A stretch of DNA of 64,000 nt from Theocolax elegans (GCA_026168455.1 CM047431.1:47309466-47373465), one strand, 5' to 3'; shown: positions 9,913 through 19,958, numbered from the stretch's first letter. A program made the numbers and translations. Notes: generated by a model from the letters alone, not told the origin.

Positions 9913-12621
9913 TTAATTGCGTGCAGGGCCCAGGGGGCGATTCTGGTACCCTGCCGCTAGGTTTCCCAGATATTGCCGTACATGCTCACACTTTGGGCAA
10001 TTATCTAGGGTTACCCCAGTTGTGTGGCACACCTGACACTCAATGGGCGCTGCCACGTTCGGGCACTGGTCCGCTGTATGTCCCATACTTGCGCAATGTA
10101 GGCAAGTCTGATTGGGACAATCGGAATATCGATGTCCTACTTTATGGCATGTAAAACATATGCCAAAGAAGGGACTATTCGGATTCCTTTGCAAACCAGC
10201 GTCTTGGGTCTGCCTCTGCATAGTATTAGCATAACCCATGCTTTGCTTGCGTTGAGGCGTGTAGACAGGTGTCGCCTGAGCTTGAGCAACATATTGTTTC
10301 GGCCTTGCACCGTTATATTGTTGCTGCTTTGGCCCTGTCTGCTTATTTCCCGAAGACTGTCTTGCATTACTATTTTGTGCACCCACAAAATTTTTACTTT
10401 GTTGAAAGTACTGACGTTGACTTGCGTTGCGAGTACCATACACATTGGCTACTTCATAATCACTTGAAGATGAGCTAGAAGACTGTTTCTTATTTTTCTT
10501 GCTCCTCTTCTTTTTCAACGTCTTCTTCTTCGGGGGTGGAGATGGCTGGGGAGCCGGTTGGCTCTTCTTATTCTCAACTAATGAGGCCACTTTTCCCGAA
10601 ACTTTGGACGAACTCCGTTTTGGGAAAGCTTGTGGGATATGAACTTGCTCTCTTGGTGTGGGTTCCGCAAATCTCTTGTCCCATACCAAGTGTTGTTCAT
10701 ATTCTTTGCCGTATTTCATTATGTCTTCGAAATTATTTATGGATCTTGAGGACATAAATTTACGGCACTCCGGTCTCAGTTGAGAATATGCCATCTCTAC
10801 TTGTTGGCGCAACGGAGGAGGTCGGCGGAATTTCCGCACAATAGCCTTAAAGCAATTTAGGTATTTTACGACTTTCTCTCCTTTGCCTTGCGTGCGGCGT
10901 TGTAGATCCTCGAACAAATCTTGATCTCGCAACTCCTGACCGTAGTCATTCAAAAATTCATTTTCGAAGTCATACCAGTTATGTAAAGAAGATTGGACGG
11001 CCCTATACCAAAATAGGGCTGTCTTCTTAAACACGCAAGGCAATGCGCTCAGTATACGCCGGTCAGAGAACTGGTCGTCATTCCTGAAGTCTTGTAAACT
11101 ATCTAGGAATTCTTCGGCATCGTCGTTGGTCTCCCCATCGAACGATAGACCCCAGTCTCTGAGGGCTCTTGCACAACCAGGCCGATCCTTTCTATCTCTC
11201 ATTGGTGGCTGGTCGTATCCCAAAGGGACTAATGCACCCATGTCCTCACTTTGGTTATTCCTATCACGCCGGTGCGCATCCCGACTCGGCGATGGTACTC
11301 TACTACGTCTATCAGGGAGGCGCTCCTTGCGATATCTTCTCGCATAGTAAGCGGTTGCATCCTCCCTATTTGCAGCGTAATATTCGTCTGAATCTAAGTT
11401 ACTCATATTAGAATCGGTTTGAGTACCTTGATCGCGTCTAGCGACAGCTCGCTCATGCTCGACGGGATCATTATTCATTTCGCGGGATCTGTTGTAACCA
11501 TTGTCACACTGTGTAGAGGCTTCCCTCCTAGTGTAAGTACTTTGGTTACGATCGGACGTTCGAGACTTACTATTCCCTTCGTTCGGTAACCGTCTAGAAG
11601 TGGATGTTGCACTCCTGTGATAGCGCTCACCTTCCGAGAACGATTCATCATCTGCTTCTTCTGGTGCTGGCGCATATCTGTGTGAGGAGGTCCTGTTGTT
11701 ATGCTTGTCATAACTAACCTTCCTCTGACAGGTACCGTATTGATCGCGATTATGTGAACGATAATCTGGAGCTTCCCTTCGATTATCAGTCGACTGCCTG
11801 CGATCGTTGGAAGGGAGTTCATAATCCCTGCTCGTCTGTTGCCGCGACTTATCTGACTGAATCTCCGAAACGCGCTTTTTAATAGCTCCAGAACTACTAA
11901 AATGGCTGGGAGTAGACCGTCCATGTGCATCGGAATTCAGTCCAAAATCGTTACGACGATTGGTGCCCTTTTCCACTGGGTTGTGGTTACCAACCAACGA
12001 GTTACGCTGATCCCGGTGTGACGCATGTGATGAATTTATAGCATGCGTCTCACCTAGACCAGTATATGTGGCGGTCGACACCGTCACTTGTCTCGAAGGT
12101 GGTGAGTTAGCCGTCGGAGTCGCCGCTTCTGTGTTAGTGCCAGCTGCATTATCAGAAAGCGGTCTTAATTCGCCCGTCGGCGTGGGCACTCTACTATGTG
12201 TAGTCACATTTCCCTCTTCTTCCTGAATGGGGGTTATGTGCTCACTCGTTGGTCTATCATCTGACAACTCAGACTCTAAAGACCTGTCGGTACCAGAAGG
12301 TATCACACTACCTCTTCTGGAACGCTTTTGGTGCTTCTGCCAGAACTGTGGACAAGCTAAGGGCTTCGTCGCTGGTTGGGCAGAAGTTTCCTCGTCGTAA
12401 TTGGGATACCAAGGCACGTCAATTTTAGGATCGAAACACTTGATCCGATGTCTGAGGAGGCGTTCCCTACACTCAAATTCCTCTCCATTTGCGTTCAATT
12501 GCAGTTGGTCGAGTTGAGTATAGATCTCCTCCATTGGGAGTGATCTGATCTCATTTTTAATGTGCCTCGCATCCCGCGAGTCACTGAGTATTTTGCACAT
12601 ACGCGTCTCGTAGCTGCCCAT
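9913..12621 (-). CDS. gag: Gag polyprotein, element 1 (about 902 aa)
   Basis: Structural polyprotein of the retrotransposon particle. The frame is open from about 12753, but the first ATG is at 12619-12621, and the distance from it to a conserved LNA segment matches Gag of element 2 (44 versus 51 residues), so I use it. The N-terminal third is Ser/Thr/Arg-rich and probably disordered. A Retrotrans_gag-like capsid region follows (around GLSFDGETNDDAEEFLDSL and the LPCVFKKTALFWYRA stretch). Then comes a Lys/Ser-rich linker and, near the end, two CX2CX4HX4C zinc knuckles (CFTC..., CLHC...) and a CX2CX9CX2C module (CQVC...CPKC) for RNA binding. The last codons overlap the -1 pol frame and contain the candidate slip site. 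The family call is secure; the start is inferred. Confidence 0.9.
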   Translation of the reverse strand: MGSYETRMCKILSDSRDARHIKNEIRSLPMEEIYTQLDQLQLNANGEEFECRERLLRHRIKCFDPKIDVPWYPNYDEETSAQPATKPLACPQFWQKHQKRSRRGSVIPSGTDRSLESELSDDRPTSEHITPIQEEEGNVTTHSRVPTPTGELRPLSDNAAGTNTEAATPTANSPPSRQVTVSTATYTGLGETHAINSSHASHRDQRNSLVGNHNPVEKGTNRRNDFGLNSDAHGRSTPSHFSSSGAIKKRVSEIQSDKSRQQTSRDYELPSNDRRQSTDNRREAPDYRSHNRDQYGTCQRKVSYDKHNNRTSSHRYAPAPEEADDESFSEGERYHRSATSTSRRLPNEGNSKSRTSDRNQSTYTRREASTQCDNGYNRSREMNNDPVEHERAVARRDQGTQTDSNMSNLDSDEYYAANREDATAYYARRYRKERLPDRRSRVPSPSRDAHRRDRNNQSEDMGALVPLGYDQPPMRDRKDRPGCARALRDWGLSFDGETNDDAEEFLDSLQDFRNDDQFSDRRILSALPCVFKKTALFWYRAVQSSLHNWYDFENEFLNDYGQELRDQDLFEDLQRRTQGKGEKVVKYLNCFKAIVRKFRRPPPLRQQVEMAYSQLRPECRKFMSSRSINNFEDIMKYGKEYEQHLVWDKRFAEPTPREQVHIPQAFPKRSSSKVSGKVASLVENKKSQPAPQPSPPPKKKTLKKKRSKKNKKQSSSSSSSDYEVANVYGTRNASQRQYFQQSKNFVGAQNSNARQSSGNKQTGPKQQQYNGARPKQYVAQAQATPVYTPQRKQSMGYANTMQRQTQDAGLQRNPNSPFFGICFTCHKVGHRYSDCPNQTCLHCASMGHTADQCPNVAAPIECQVCHTTGVTLDNCPKCEHVRQYLGNLAAGYQNRPLGPARN
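9923..9967 (-). promoter_or_regulatory. Candidate -1 ribosomal frameshift signal, gag-pol of element 1
   Basis: The heptamer GGGAAAC (9967 down to 9961) is in the X XXY YYZ register of gag (CTG GGA AAC). After a 6-base spacer, GCAGGG (9954-9949) can pair with CCCTGC (9928-9923), and inside that loop CCAG can pair with CTGG, giving an extended stem-loop. The -1 frame is open from here into pol. Heptamer, register and spacing follow the known -1 frameshift rules; activity is inferred. Confidence 0.75.
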
Positions 12622-14387
12622 CGTAATCTTTTTGATAAGGCAGAGACGGCGTTGTGCACCTGGGGATTTCTTCTCAGCTGGCACACCAACTGCGTCCCCG
12701 TATGCCCTGTAAAGTTTGGACAACTGAGGAGACAGCTCAGAGTCCAGATTCAAATATAGAGTACAAAACTACTCTATATGAGAGGGCATACCTTACATAA
12801 AGAGAAAAGAACGCAACAAAATTCCGATCCGAACTTGGCAAACTAAATAAATAATAAAAATCTAAATAAAACAACAAAGAAAATTAATGTAAATTAATAT
12901 AATTTTTATAAACAAACTACAAAAAAAAAATTTTTGTTTGCCACCAGATTCGAAAGCTTAATCGAATCTGTATTCGGATCAAAGAGAAAAAAAAAAATTT
13001 TTTGCTGACGATCTTCTCTTTAAACCTAAGTAAAATTGCAAACGATACTTGGACCAATCCAAGACCGAATTAATTTGACAAACAAATTAATTTGGTAACA
13101 ATTTAAAAATAAATTGCTATCGATTGCAACTTATAAAGAAAAATACTAATACAAAAAAAAATATTTTAATTCGCTGACACGAGAAATTAAAAATTAAGGA
13201 AAGGAAAAAAAAATTCTAGAAGCCACAAATATAATTATTTTGACAAACAAAATAATTATAATTTTACACAAAATGTAAATCTCATACAAAAGAGAATTTT
13301 GTGAAAATTAGCTTCAAAAGAAAAGAATTTTCAAAACAAGATCTCACAAGAAAAAAATTTAAAAGTGATTAAAACCGCAAAAAAAAATTTAAATTTGATT
13401 TAAAGCACACAAAAAAATTAATCTTATTGTTAACCTCCCCAAAAAAAAATTTAATTTATTTATTATTAATTATATATATATTATATTATATTATATAAAA
13501 ATTAACAATATAAATATGCAATTAATTTGACAAACAAATTAATTGCAATATTCCTTAATTTGGAGAAGGAACAAAAAAAAATTAAGAAAATAAATCAAAG
13601 AAATTTTCCCGTCAGCAGAATTAATGTTTAAGTGACAAACACTTAATCGAAATAATATTAATATTAACAATAAATATAAATGTAACACCGATATCACGAT
13701 GTGTCTCAGCACTATTGCGAGCCAAAATCGTGACGGTAATACAAAAAAAATTTATCAACCTTGACTTATCTGACTAACAGACAATGTCAAAATTGATTAT
13801 AATAATATTAATAATTATTAGTATACAACAAAAAAAAAATTATTGTATAAGTTCAAAATTATCAGCTGACTAACAGCGTGATAATATCATTGAAAAATCA
13901 ATTACAAGTATATATATATATATATATATTACAACAAACAAATTATTAATAATAATAATGATAATAATAATGATAATAAAATTAATAAATATAAGCAATA
14001 AAAAATATTATTGGTCGTCTCGAACTGATACACAATCAGTGAGCCGAACTCAAAAATATTTTACACACTCACAAATTGTTAAACTCGCTTTTAAAGCGAG
14101 CCAACAAAATTCATGCAATTAAATTAAAAATGAAATTACGGTCGCGCAGAGGGGGAAATTTTCCTTCTTGCGTAGCAACGAAGGATAGCCGCGCGGTATA
14201 TGCCGTATAGTGTATATTCTCTTTCTCTCTCTCTCTCGATACTCGTTACACTTACGCCGCGCGAGTCTAACGCCGGCTAGTTGGGATTTTCTCTCTCTCT
14301 CCCACTAGCGGACTCGTGCTCACTCAGCACTACACGACTCCGCGACGCAATGTCTCTCTCTCTCTCTCACGCACTGGTTCTCTCTCA

Positions 14388-14420
<33 letters not shown>

Positions 14421-14564
14421 CCACAATATACGGCTAGGGATACCCGCGCGTCCCTACTCTAACGCGGACTCGAAATTTCAAATTTCTATTCTCACTCTCT
14501 CTCTCTCACTCATACACACAATTCAATTATAATGGCATGCATCCATGCCATTATAAACCTATAT

Positions 14565-14606
<42 letters not shown>

Positions 14607-14759
14607 GACTTCCAAAGCGAAAATTTTAATAATAAATAACCCGCTATGGTTATCTAAGTACAGGTAAACCTGCACCCAGATTAAGTACTTATTTTAAAAA
14701 AAAATAAGAAAAATTTTACCGACCCGAAAATCCTCGACACGCAGGCGGTACAACTACCG
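12622..14759 (-). promoter_or_regulatory. 5' leader of element 1 with serial hairpins
   Basis: Very AT-rich sequence between the primer site and gag. It contains more than a dozen short perfect or near-perfect inverted repeats. Six have stems closed by TG/CA (plus strand) around a 5-base loop ACAAA or ACTAA (near 13071-13092, 13228-13261, 13518-13545, 13628-13646, 13768-13782 and 13860-13885). Others include a 9 bp stem at about 12945-12971 and a 13 bp stem with a CATC loop at 14527-14556. (CT)n tracts at 14388-14412 and 14566-14604 lie near the primer site. No ORF of substance is present. Confidence 0.7.
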
Positions 14760-14776
14760 TCCTGTCACGGTCGCCA
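14760..14776 (-). promoter_or_regulatory. Primer binding site (tRNA-Arg), element 1
   Basis: The plus strand reads TCCTGTCACGGTCGCCA, which is the 3' end of an insect tRNA-Arg as I remember it, ending in CCA. It lies 2 bases inside the 5' LTR, as expected for the minus-strand DNA primer site. Confidence 0.85.
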
Positions 14777-14778
14777 TT

Positions 14779-15804
14779 TGTAACGTGGTACTTCGTCCTA
14801 ATACCCGTTACAATTAATTTATTAATTTAAACAGGGACGACGGCCCCGAAGAACGCGTCTTTGTCGTCGCCGTGGGTTAACAAGTTAACCCGCCGGGACA
14901 CGGTAGCGGAGATAGGACGATCTCCTACGTACCGACACACGTGGCGGGAAAATCGGGAATCGGAAGTGTTGCGGGTTAATTTATTATTTAAAATAATAAC
15001 GCGACCGTTACGTTAATATAAAATAAATAAGTATTTATTGAAGTATTTACACGGAGGTGCCCGACAATACTTAACGGGGCGTTCTCCCGGTCGCGTGGTA
15101 TATACGCGGCAAGCAGGGGCTGCCCCCGTGCTCGCCCCGCGCAATACCCAATCGGTTTCGGTAGCACCGGTGTGCTACCGAACAAACATACACACACACT
15201 CACTCAACACACTCTAAATATATACCGACCAATGTCGGGTACTTACCGGGCTGGCTGGTCCATGGGCCCTGGTGGAAGTCGGCGCCCCGACGTCCGTTGG
15301 CCGGTGGAGTCGGCCCGGTCTCCCGTCGTCCTCGACGGTAGTCTGCAGGTGCGGCCTGATGCCGCGGCGATTCGCCTACCTCGGGGAATACTCAACCCGA
15401 GGTGTATTGGTCCTTCGCACTGCACTACACTATCGCACTTGCACTCGCGTACGGCTTCCCGGATTACGGACGAACCGGTCCGGTACTTCCCGTGGCGCGC
15501 GAAACTAACGTGGCGAGATGTCAAAGGGTGCTGTCGCGGTCAAGACCGGCAGCGTACTGAGCTTTTCGGGAATTGTCGCATTCCCGAAAAGTATCTAACA
15601 CACACACACAATAACAATAGTGTACATGGATGCTCGCACACATCCTCGCTCGTAGACATAAACACGCGCGTTTCGTGGCCTTGAAGAGGCAACGCACGAA
15701 ACAATAACAATGTGCGAGATTTCAAGTTACAATATTCTATATACATACGAAATAATATAATACATTATGTATTATTTATTTCATTGCAACGACGTCTCGT
15801 CGCA
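14779..15804 (-). repeat. 5' LTR of element 1 (1,026 bp)
   Basis: Identical by eye to 2746-3771. On the sense strand it carries a strong splice-donor-like CCCG|GTAAGT (GT at 15246-15245) just after an ATG (15262-15260). I found no phase-compatible acceptor that would use it for gag or the third frame, so its role is open. Flanked by ATAC. Confidence 0.95.
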
Positions 15805-15808
15805 ATAC

Positions 15809-16874
15809 ATATATATCATCGTGGTTACATCATATACGTTTAATTTATTTCGCTCGTTCTTACAGTATTTTTCTTTGTATAAGTGAAAATTACTAGGTGA
15901 ACTTTGGAAAAGCGAGCGACTAATGAAGCGTTTACGAGAAACGGAAGTTTACTGGCGCGACCCGGTAAGTAATCCAATACTTCGACGGCATTGATAAAAT
16001 ATTTACAGGAACTAAAGAACTCTTCCATTTCGATGTAGACACAGTCTTTCTCCTATACCTTTCAATTCCTTCCCATGAAATTAAATGTATTTCTTATTCT
16101 ACAAATGAAAAGAAAAAACTAAAAATGTAGCTGCAATTCTATAAATAAATTATCAATGTACACTCTCAATACTATATTCTAATATTTAGAGGAATCGTTT
16201 AAATACTAACAGAAAATCTTCTTAATATAGCTTCAAACGGATTTAATCTAATAGGAAAAACACATTTTTTTTTTTCATTTATTTATTTACAGTCGCATCC
16301 ATCTTGGGTATTAGCATATATTACATTATTTTACATAGTATTCTTTATAATTACATTCAGCAAGTTGTAAAATTATATATTGTGACGGTTTTAATTAATT
16401 CAATAAACTTTACTATTTTTTTACGTTCTTTGTAGTCCATTAGTGTATTTTGTACATTCAGTTAAAATATGTTTAACGTTGATTCATTTATTGCAATTAT
16501 CACAGTTCTTATAGGATCTTCTTTCTTGAGTGGATGTTAGTGTGTGATTTTGGTGTGCCAATTCGTAATCTTGTAATTAAAATTTGACCCTTCCTTTTGA
16601 AATTTAATGTAGGATTGGGGTGAAAACTTGATGGTTTAATGGTTCTTAGTTGTGTCTTGTTGTTACTTGTTCAGATTTTCTTCCATTTAGAAAAGCAAAT
16701 CTTGTTGAATAAGATGTATTTAATTTAAATACATTTCCTCTAATCTTTAAGAATATACTGCTAAAGAATAGAATATTTATATTTTTATGTGCAATAGAAA
16801 AATGTTACAAGTATCAAAACTATTCCTCTAAATGCTAGATTTTTTCAATTATTTAGAGTGAAGCTCAACGGAAT
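15809..16874. other. Noncoding spacer between the two LTR elements
   Basis: About 1.07 kb of AT-rich host sequence. On the minus strand near 16490-16540 there is a short Cys-containing stretch that could be the decayed 3' end of a non-LTR retrotransposon, but it is too short and broken to classify. Confidence 0.4.
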
Positions 16875-16878
16875 AATT

Positions 16879-17905
16879 TGTGACGTGTCCACTGGGGATT
16901 AGGGTGGAGTCACGAAATAATACAAAAAGAATAAATAAAACGGTTGCAGGTTTATTGCACTCAAGGTGCTCCAGAGTAATACACGGCAAAGCAGCGGCTT
17001 TGCCGTTCGAAATTGCCAGTCACGTTGGCCGCGGTCGCTCGCGTTCGCGCAATTACGGGCCGTCCCGCACCTAACCACGCGTTGCGCACACACACTTAAA
17101 GGAAGCTGGACTTGGGGAGGAAGGAGCACGGCTCACCTGGACGCTCGTCTCCTGGGTCCTCGGACACACACGTAGCTTTATGAAATTGCGGTATATCGAG
17201 TCGCACGATCGGTGGTCGGTCGCAGTCTGTGGAGTATCGGCACGCACGAAGCGAGAGAGTTTTCCCTCGGCGTATTGCGCAGGCGCGCCTACTCTCGCGT
17301 CTCGAGTCGTGCGCGCTCGGCTCAGTTCGTACTGGCCGCTCGGGCCGTGATTTCGCTGCCTCGACGGAGATGTCGTCGACGACGTTGACTTCGTGGTGCT
17401 GGAGGGCGATTGAGTAACTGCAGCCCTGCTGAGAATACTATCTGCGAGGTAAGCTTTTAAATCGTTCCTTATTACCTCGATTTTAAGCTAATTCGAGCCC
17501 CTCGAGTTTCTTTATTGCAGGTGCCGTATGTTATCAATACGGGATCTTCGGCTCGGAGTGTCCGGACAGCTGGATAGGGCATTCCAGGCTGGATGGGACC
17601 TGGGGATATGGTACGGGTCATTCCTGGTGCTGGACAAGGCATAAGGATGCTGGATCAACGGAGCAGTGTGTGTGTGTGTGCAATTGTACGCAGTCAGGAG
17701 TCGCATCTCCTTTGCTTCGAGTTCTCCTGCTTACTACGCACTGTAAGCCTATATCGGTTGCACACATTCGCATATGTATGTCCAATAGGACTTAATTGGT
17801 ATGTATAGCACGCTTACTTCGCATAGTAAGCTTGACAGGTGCTATACTATACCTTGTCTCGCTACTTTATTTCTAAGTGACATGTAGTGTAACTACAATG
17901 TCACA
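16879..17905 (-). repeat. 3' LTR of element 2 (1,027 bp)
   Basis: Direct repeat of 27451-28477 at a constant offset of 10,572 bp. It starts TGTGACGTGT and ends AATGTCACA on the plus strand, giving short terminal inverted TGTGAC/GTCACA. It contains two copies of GGTGCTGGA (17395 and 17626) and an antisense intron-like segment at 17449-17520. Confidence 0.95.
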
Positions 17906-17919
17906 ACTCCCCCCTCCCA
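17906..17919 (-). promoter_or_regulatory. Polypurine tract of element 2
   Basis: The sense strand has GGGAGGGGGGAGT directly against the 3' LTR, the expected primer for plus-strand DNA synthesis. Confidence 0.8.
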
Positions 17920-18812
17920 AACCGAAGTTATACCTTACTTCGATTTAGAATACGCAAGGGGATGCACAATGCATACAGAAGTATGAATACAATACTAGCG
18001 ATCAAAACGATTCTTAATAGATCCTAGTACGTAAAAACTTAACCTAAGATAGCCGGTGCTATCTACAGCGGTGTAAAGTGTAACTGTCTGTGTTGTTTGT
18101 GTCGTAAAATAAATCAACTTTTTTCGCATATATTACTATAAAACTTCAAAAGAATAACAGAAAAAAAAAATTTTCCAATTGATTAGTGTAATGGGTTTCT
18201 TGAATTTTGGAACACTGGAATCTGGAACAGCTTTTCTTTAGAGTTAATCTGTGTAACCGTTTAACACGCTGAGTGTGTAATTATTACCTTTCCGATAACT
18301 AAATTACTTTATTCGATTCGAATTACGTGTGACTGGCTTACAAACTCTTATCACGCTCGCTTTCCGACCAATTCCGAAATTCGCGACACTCATAACCCAA
18401 ACTAACATGAAACAATCATCCCAAAAAAATGTATTAGAATAGAAAACTTTCATTCATTACTAACCTGGTGAGTTGCTTTCCTCCGTCGAAAGTGGCTTTA
18501 CGTCAAGATTAAATAATGACATGAATTTAACTATTATAATGAAACTATTATGAGTAACTAATAGTGAATCAAACACATTATTTGGTTTTCTTAATTAATT
18601 CATTTTTTTAATAATTAAAAAATTAATTCATTATACTTTGTGAAGTTTGTATGTAATTCGAGATTTATCAATTAACTATTGTACTAACTAACATTGTGTA
18701 TATATTTTTATCTATATTTGGGAATGGGGTGGGTCTGAAGGGAGTAAAATACAAGTCACATTTCAAAAGTTTTCCCCATTTAATAACATTAAAAAAAAAA
18801 TTCTACACTCCC
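17920..18812 (-). other. 3' untranslated region of element 2
   Basis: About 0.9 kb of AT-rich sequence between the third ORF and the polypurine tract. No ORF, zinc module or clear repeat is seen. Element 1 has only about 100 bp here, so this is a structural difference between the two families. Confidence 0.6.
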
Positions 18813-19958
18813 CTATTTGGGGTGAATCCTCAGGGCGTGGACCCATTCGTCGTGGCACTCCGGGCAGGCCTCGATGGTCGTCCCGGTCCTGCCACATCCG
18901 CGGCAAAACTTTGTCCTTGCCTCCGGACACCTCTGCCAGCTGTGGTTCCTGCTTCCACAGTTCCAGCATCCCTGCCTTCTACGGCCACTGTACGCCGTTG
19001 GACGTGGGGCCAGGGTGCTGGACACGGCCAGGTTCTGGGCCGGAAGCATCCAGGTTCGCTGGGATCGTCGGGGGGGTGTTAGGGATCTGGTGCTGGATGG
19101 TGAGGGTAATTGGGGTGGTGGGGAAATTTTCAGGGACAAGAGGGATGGGATAGCTGGGGAAACCGGTCCCGTACGGCGTTCTTCGGGAGGTGGGGTGGTT
19201 TGACGGGGTGCTGGAGGGGTGTTTTGGATAGGGGCTAATAGGGGTGGGGGCAATCCGGAAAGGGTAAGGGAAGGGGTATACGGGATAGGGATAGGGACAA
19301 AATGGACGATGCGCATTGCATGGTCTTGGGAGGGGTCGTGGTACACTTGGGTAATGGGTCTGGGGAATGCGGGAAGGGGGTCGGGAGATTGCGGCGCAAG
19401 GGGTTGGGGACGGGTCACAGGGAATGGTGCTAGATGGGAATGGGACTGGGAAGTTGGTGCTGGATGGGGTTGGTGAGATGGTGCTGGAGGGGGCTGTGGT
19501 GCTGGATGGGGTTGGGGTTGAGGGACTGGTGCTGGAGGAGGCGGTGGGTTCACCGGGACCTGCGGTCGCTCGCATTGCGCAGGCGGCTTTTCGTGGCCGA
19601 CCTCGGCGCCTTGGAGGTCTCTCGCCACCGGCTCCCTCGTCTGGCTCCTTCCTCTTCCCCTTGGTTGCGGGGGCCTGTGCCGCGGGACGCTTTCGCCGTA
19701 GTGGCTCGGCGTCTCCGTCACCTCCGCCCGGTACGGCACGTAACCCCGGTACCGATACCCCTCCGGACTCTTCTCCCTCTTCGGAAGCGTCCGTTGAGGC
19801 ACCGGGGACGGTGGTGCTGGAGGTGTTGCTGGAGTCGGTAGCGCTGCTACGTTTTGGGGAGGTGGGTAGATCGGCGCCTCGCCCATCAGAGGTCGTCGAA
19901 CTGCCGACGTTCCGCCTCTTCCTCCCCTTCCTCGTAGGCTGCTTCGCCGTTGTAACAT
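18813..19958 (-). CDS. Third ORF of element 2: proline-rich protein with C-terminal Gag-type zinc module
   Basis: A 381-codon frame starting at a true ATG (19956-19958), in the +1 frame relative to pol. It overlaps the last ~980 bases of pol and continues about 165 bases past the pol stop. Residues 1-60 are Arg/Gly-rich; roughly 60-320 are extremely proline-rich with many PAP/HPAP units; the end has CX2CX4HX4C (CWNCGSRNHSWQRC) followed by CX2CX9CX2C (CRGC...CPEC). The same pair with the same spacing ends the Gag of this element, so the tail is probably a nucleocapsid-like RNA-binding domain. The zinc module lies outside the overlap, so only this frame encodes it. No signal peptide or membrane segment, hence not an Env. 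Expression could be by internal initiation or a spliced RNA; neither is shown. The alternative, that it is a chance frame in GC-rich DNA, is made less likely by the ordered zinc ligands. Confidence 0.7.
   Translation of the reverse strand: MLQRRSSLRGRGGRGGTSAVRRPLMGEAPIYPPPQNVAALPTPATPPAPPSPVPQRTLPKREKSPEGYRYRGYVPYRAEVTETPSHYGESVPRHRPPQPRGRGRSQTREPVARDLQGAEVGHEKPPAQCERPQVPVNPPPPPAPVPQPQPHPAPQPPPAPSHQPHPAPTSQSHSHLAPFPVTRPQPLAPQSPDPLPAFPRPITQVYHDPSQDHAMRIVHFVPIPIPYTPSLTLSGLPPPLLAPIQNTPPAPRQTTPPPEERRTGPVSPAIPSLLSLKISPPPQLPSPSSTRSLTPPRRSQRTWMLPAQNLAVSSTLAPRPTAYSGRRRQGCWNCGSRNHSWQRCPEARTKFCRGCGRTGTTIEACPECHDEWVHALRIHPK

Larger units (their letters stand above)
7742..9967 (-). pseudogene. pol: pol, upstream frame (pre-protease region, protease, RT, start of RNase H)
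   Basis: The frame is open from upstream of the gag stop. It is the -1 frame relative to gag and is entered at GGGAAAC (9961-9967). After a spacer of roughly 200 residues comes an aspartic protease with FDPGA in place of the usual D(S/T)GA, then reverse transcriptase (KIDLKKAYFQ, MPFGLMNAP and YLDD motifs) and the first part of RNase H. It ends at the 7742 stop just after crossing the duplication junction. A TTG at 9857-9859 is not a start; no ATG precedes the protease in a sensible place, which fits synthesis as a Gag-Pol fusion. Transcribed after gag in the same RNA. Confidence 0.9.
2746..15804 (-). mobile_element. Ty3/gypsy-type LTR retrotransposon, element 1 (13.06 kb)
   Basis: Complete element read on the minus strand. 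Direct LTRs (2746-3771 and 14779-15804) begin TG and end CA and are flanked by the 4 bp duplication ATAC (2742-2745 and 15805-15808). In sense order it has a 5' LTR, a tRNA-Arg primer site, a 2 kb leader, gag, pol (protease, reverse transcriptase, RNase H, integrase, GPY/F-like end), a third open frame, a polypurine tract and a 3' LTR. The LTRs look identical by eye, so the insertion is probably recent. A 1,426 bp tandem duplication inside pol shifts the frame, so this copy should not make a full Pol. Without the duplication the length would be about 11.63 kb, very close to element 2 (11.60 kb). RNase H before integrase is the Ty3/gypsy order. Confidence 0.95.

Noticed and set aside
11475..11930. 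151-codon frame within gag of element 1
   Set aside because: Overlaps the real gag frame, has no motif and no counterpart in element 2.
12622..12753. Upstream extension of gag to the TTG at 12753
   Set aside because: The start codon is TTG. The first ATG is at 12621, and the distance to the conserved segment matches the Gag of element 2. I kept the ATG start.
15180..15265. Splice donor after a short ATG frame in the sense strand of the element 1 LTR, as leader exon for the third frame
   Set aside because: The donor is good but I found no acceptor in the right phase before the third frame, so I do not claim a spliced product.
16490..16540. Remnant of a non-LTR retrotransposon
   Set aside because: Only a very short Cys-containing translation with a stop; not enough to classify.
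18813..19958. Third ORF of element 2 as an envelope gene
   Set aside because: No signal peptide, transmembrane segment, cleavage site or Env-like cysteine pattern; the zinc module argues for a nucleic-acid-binding protein.
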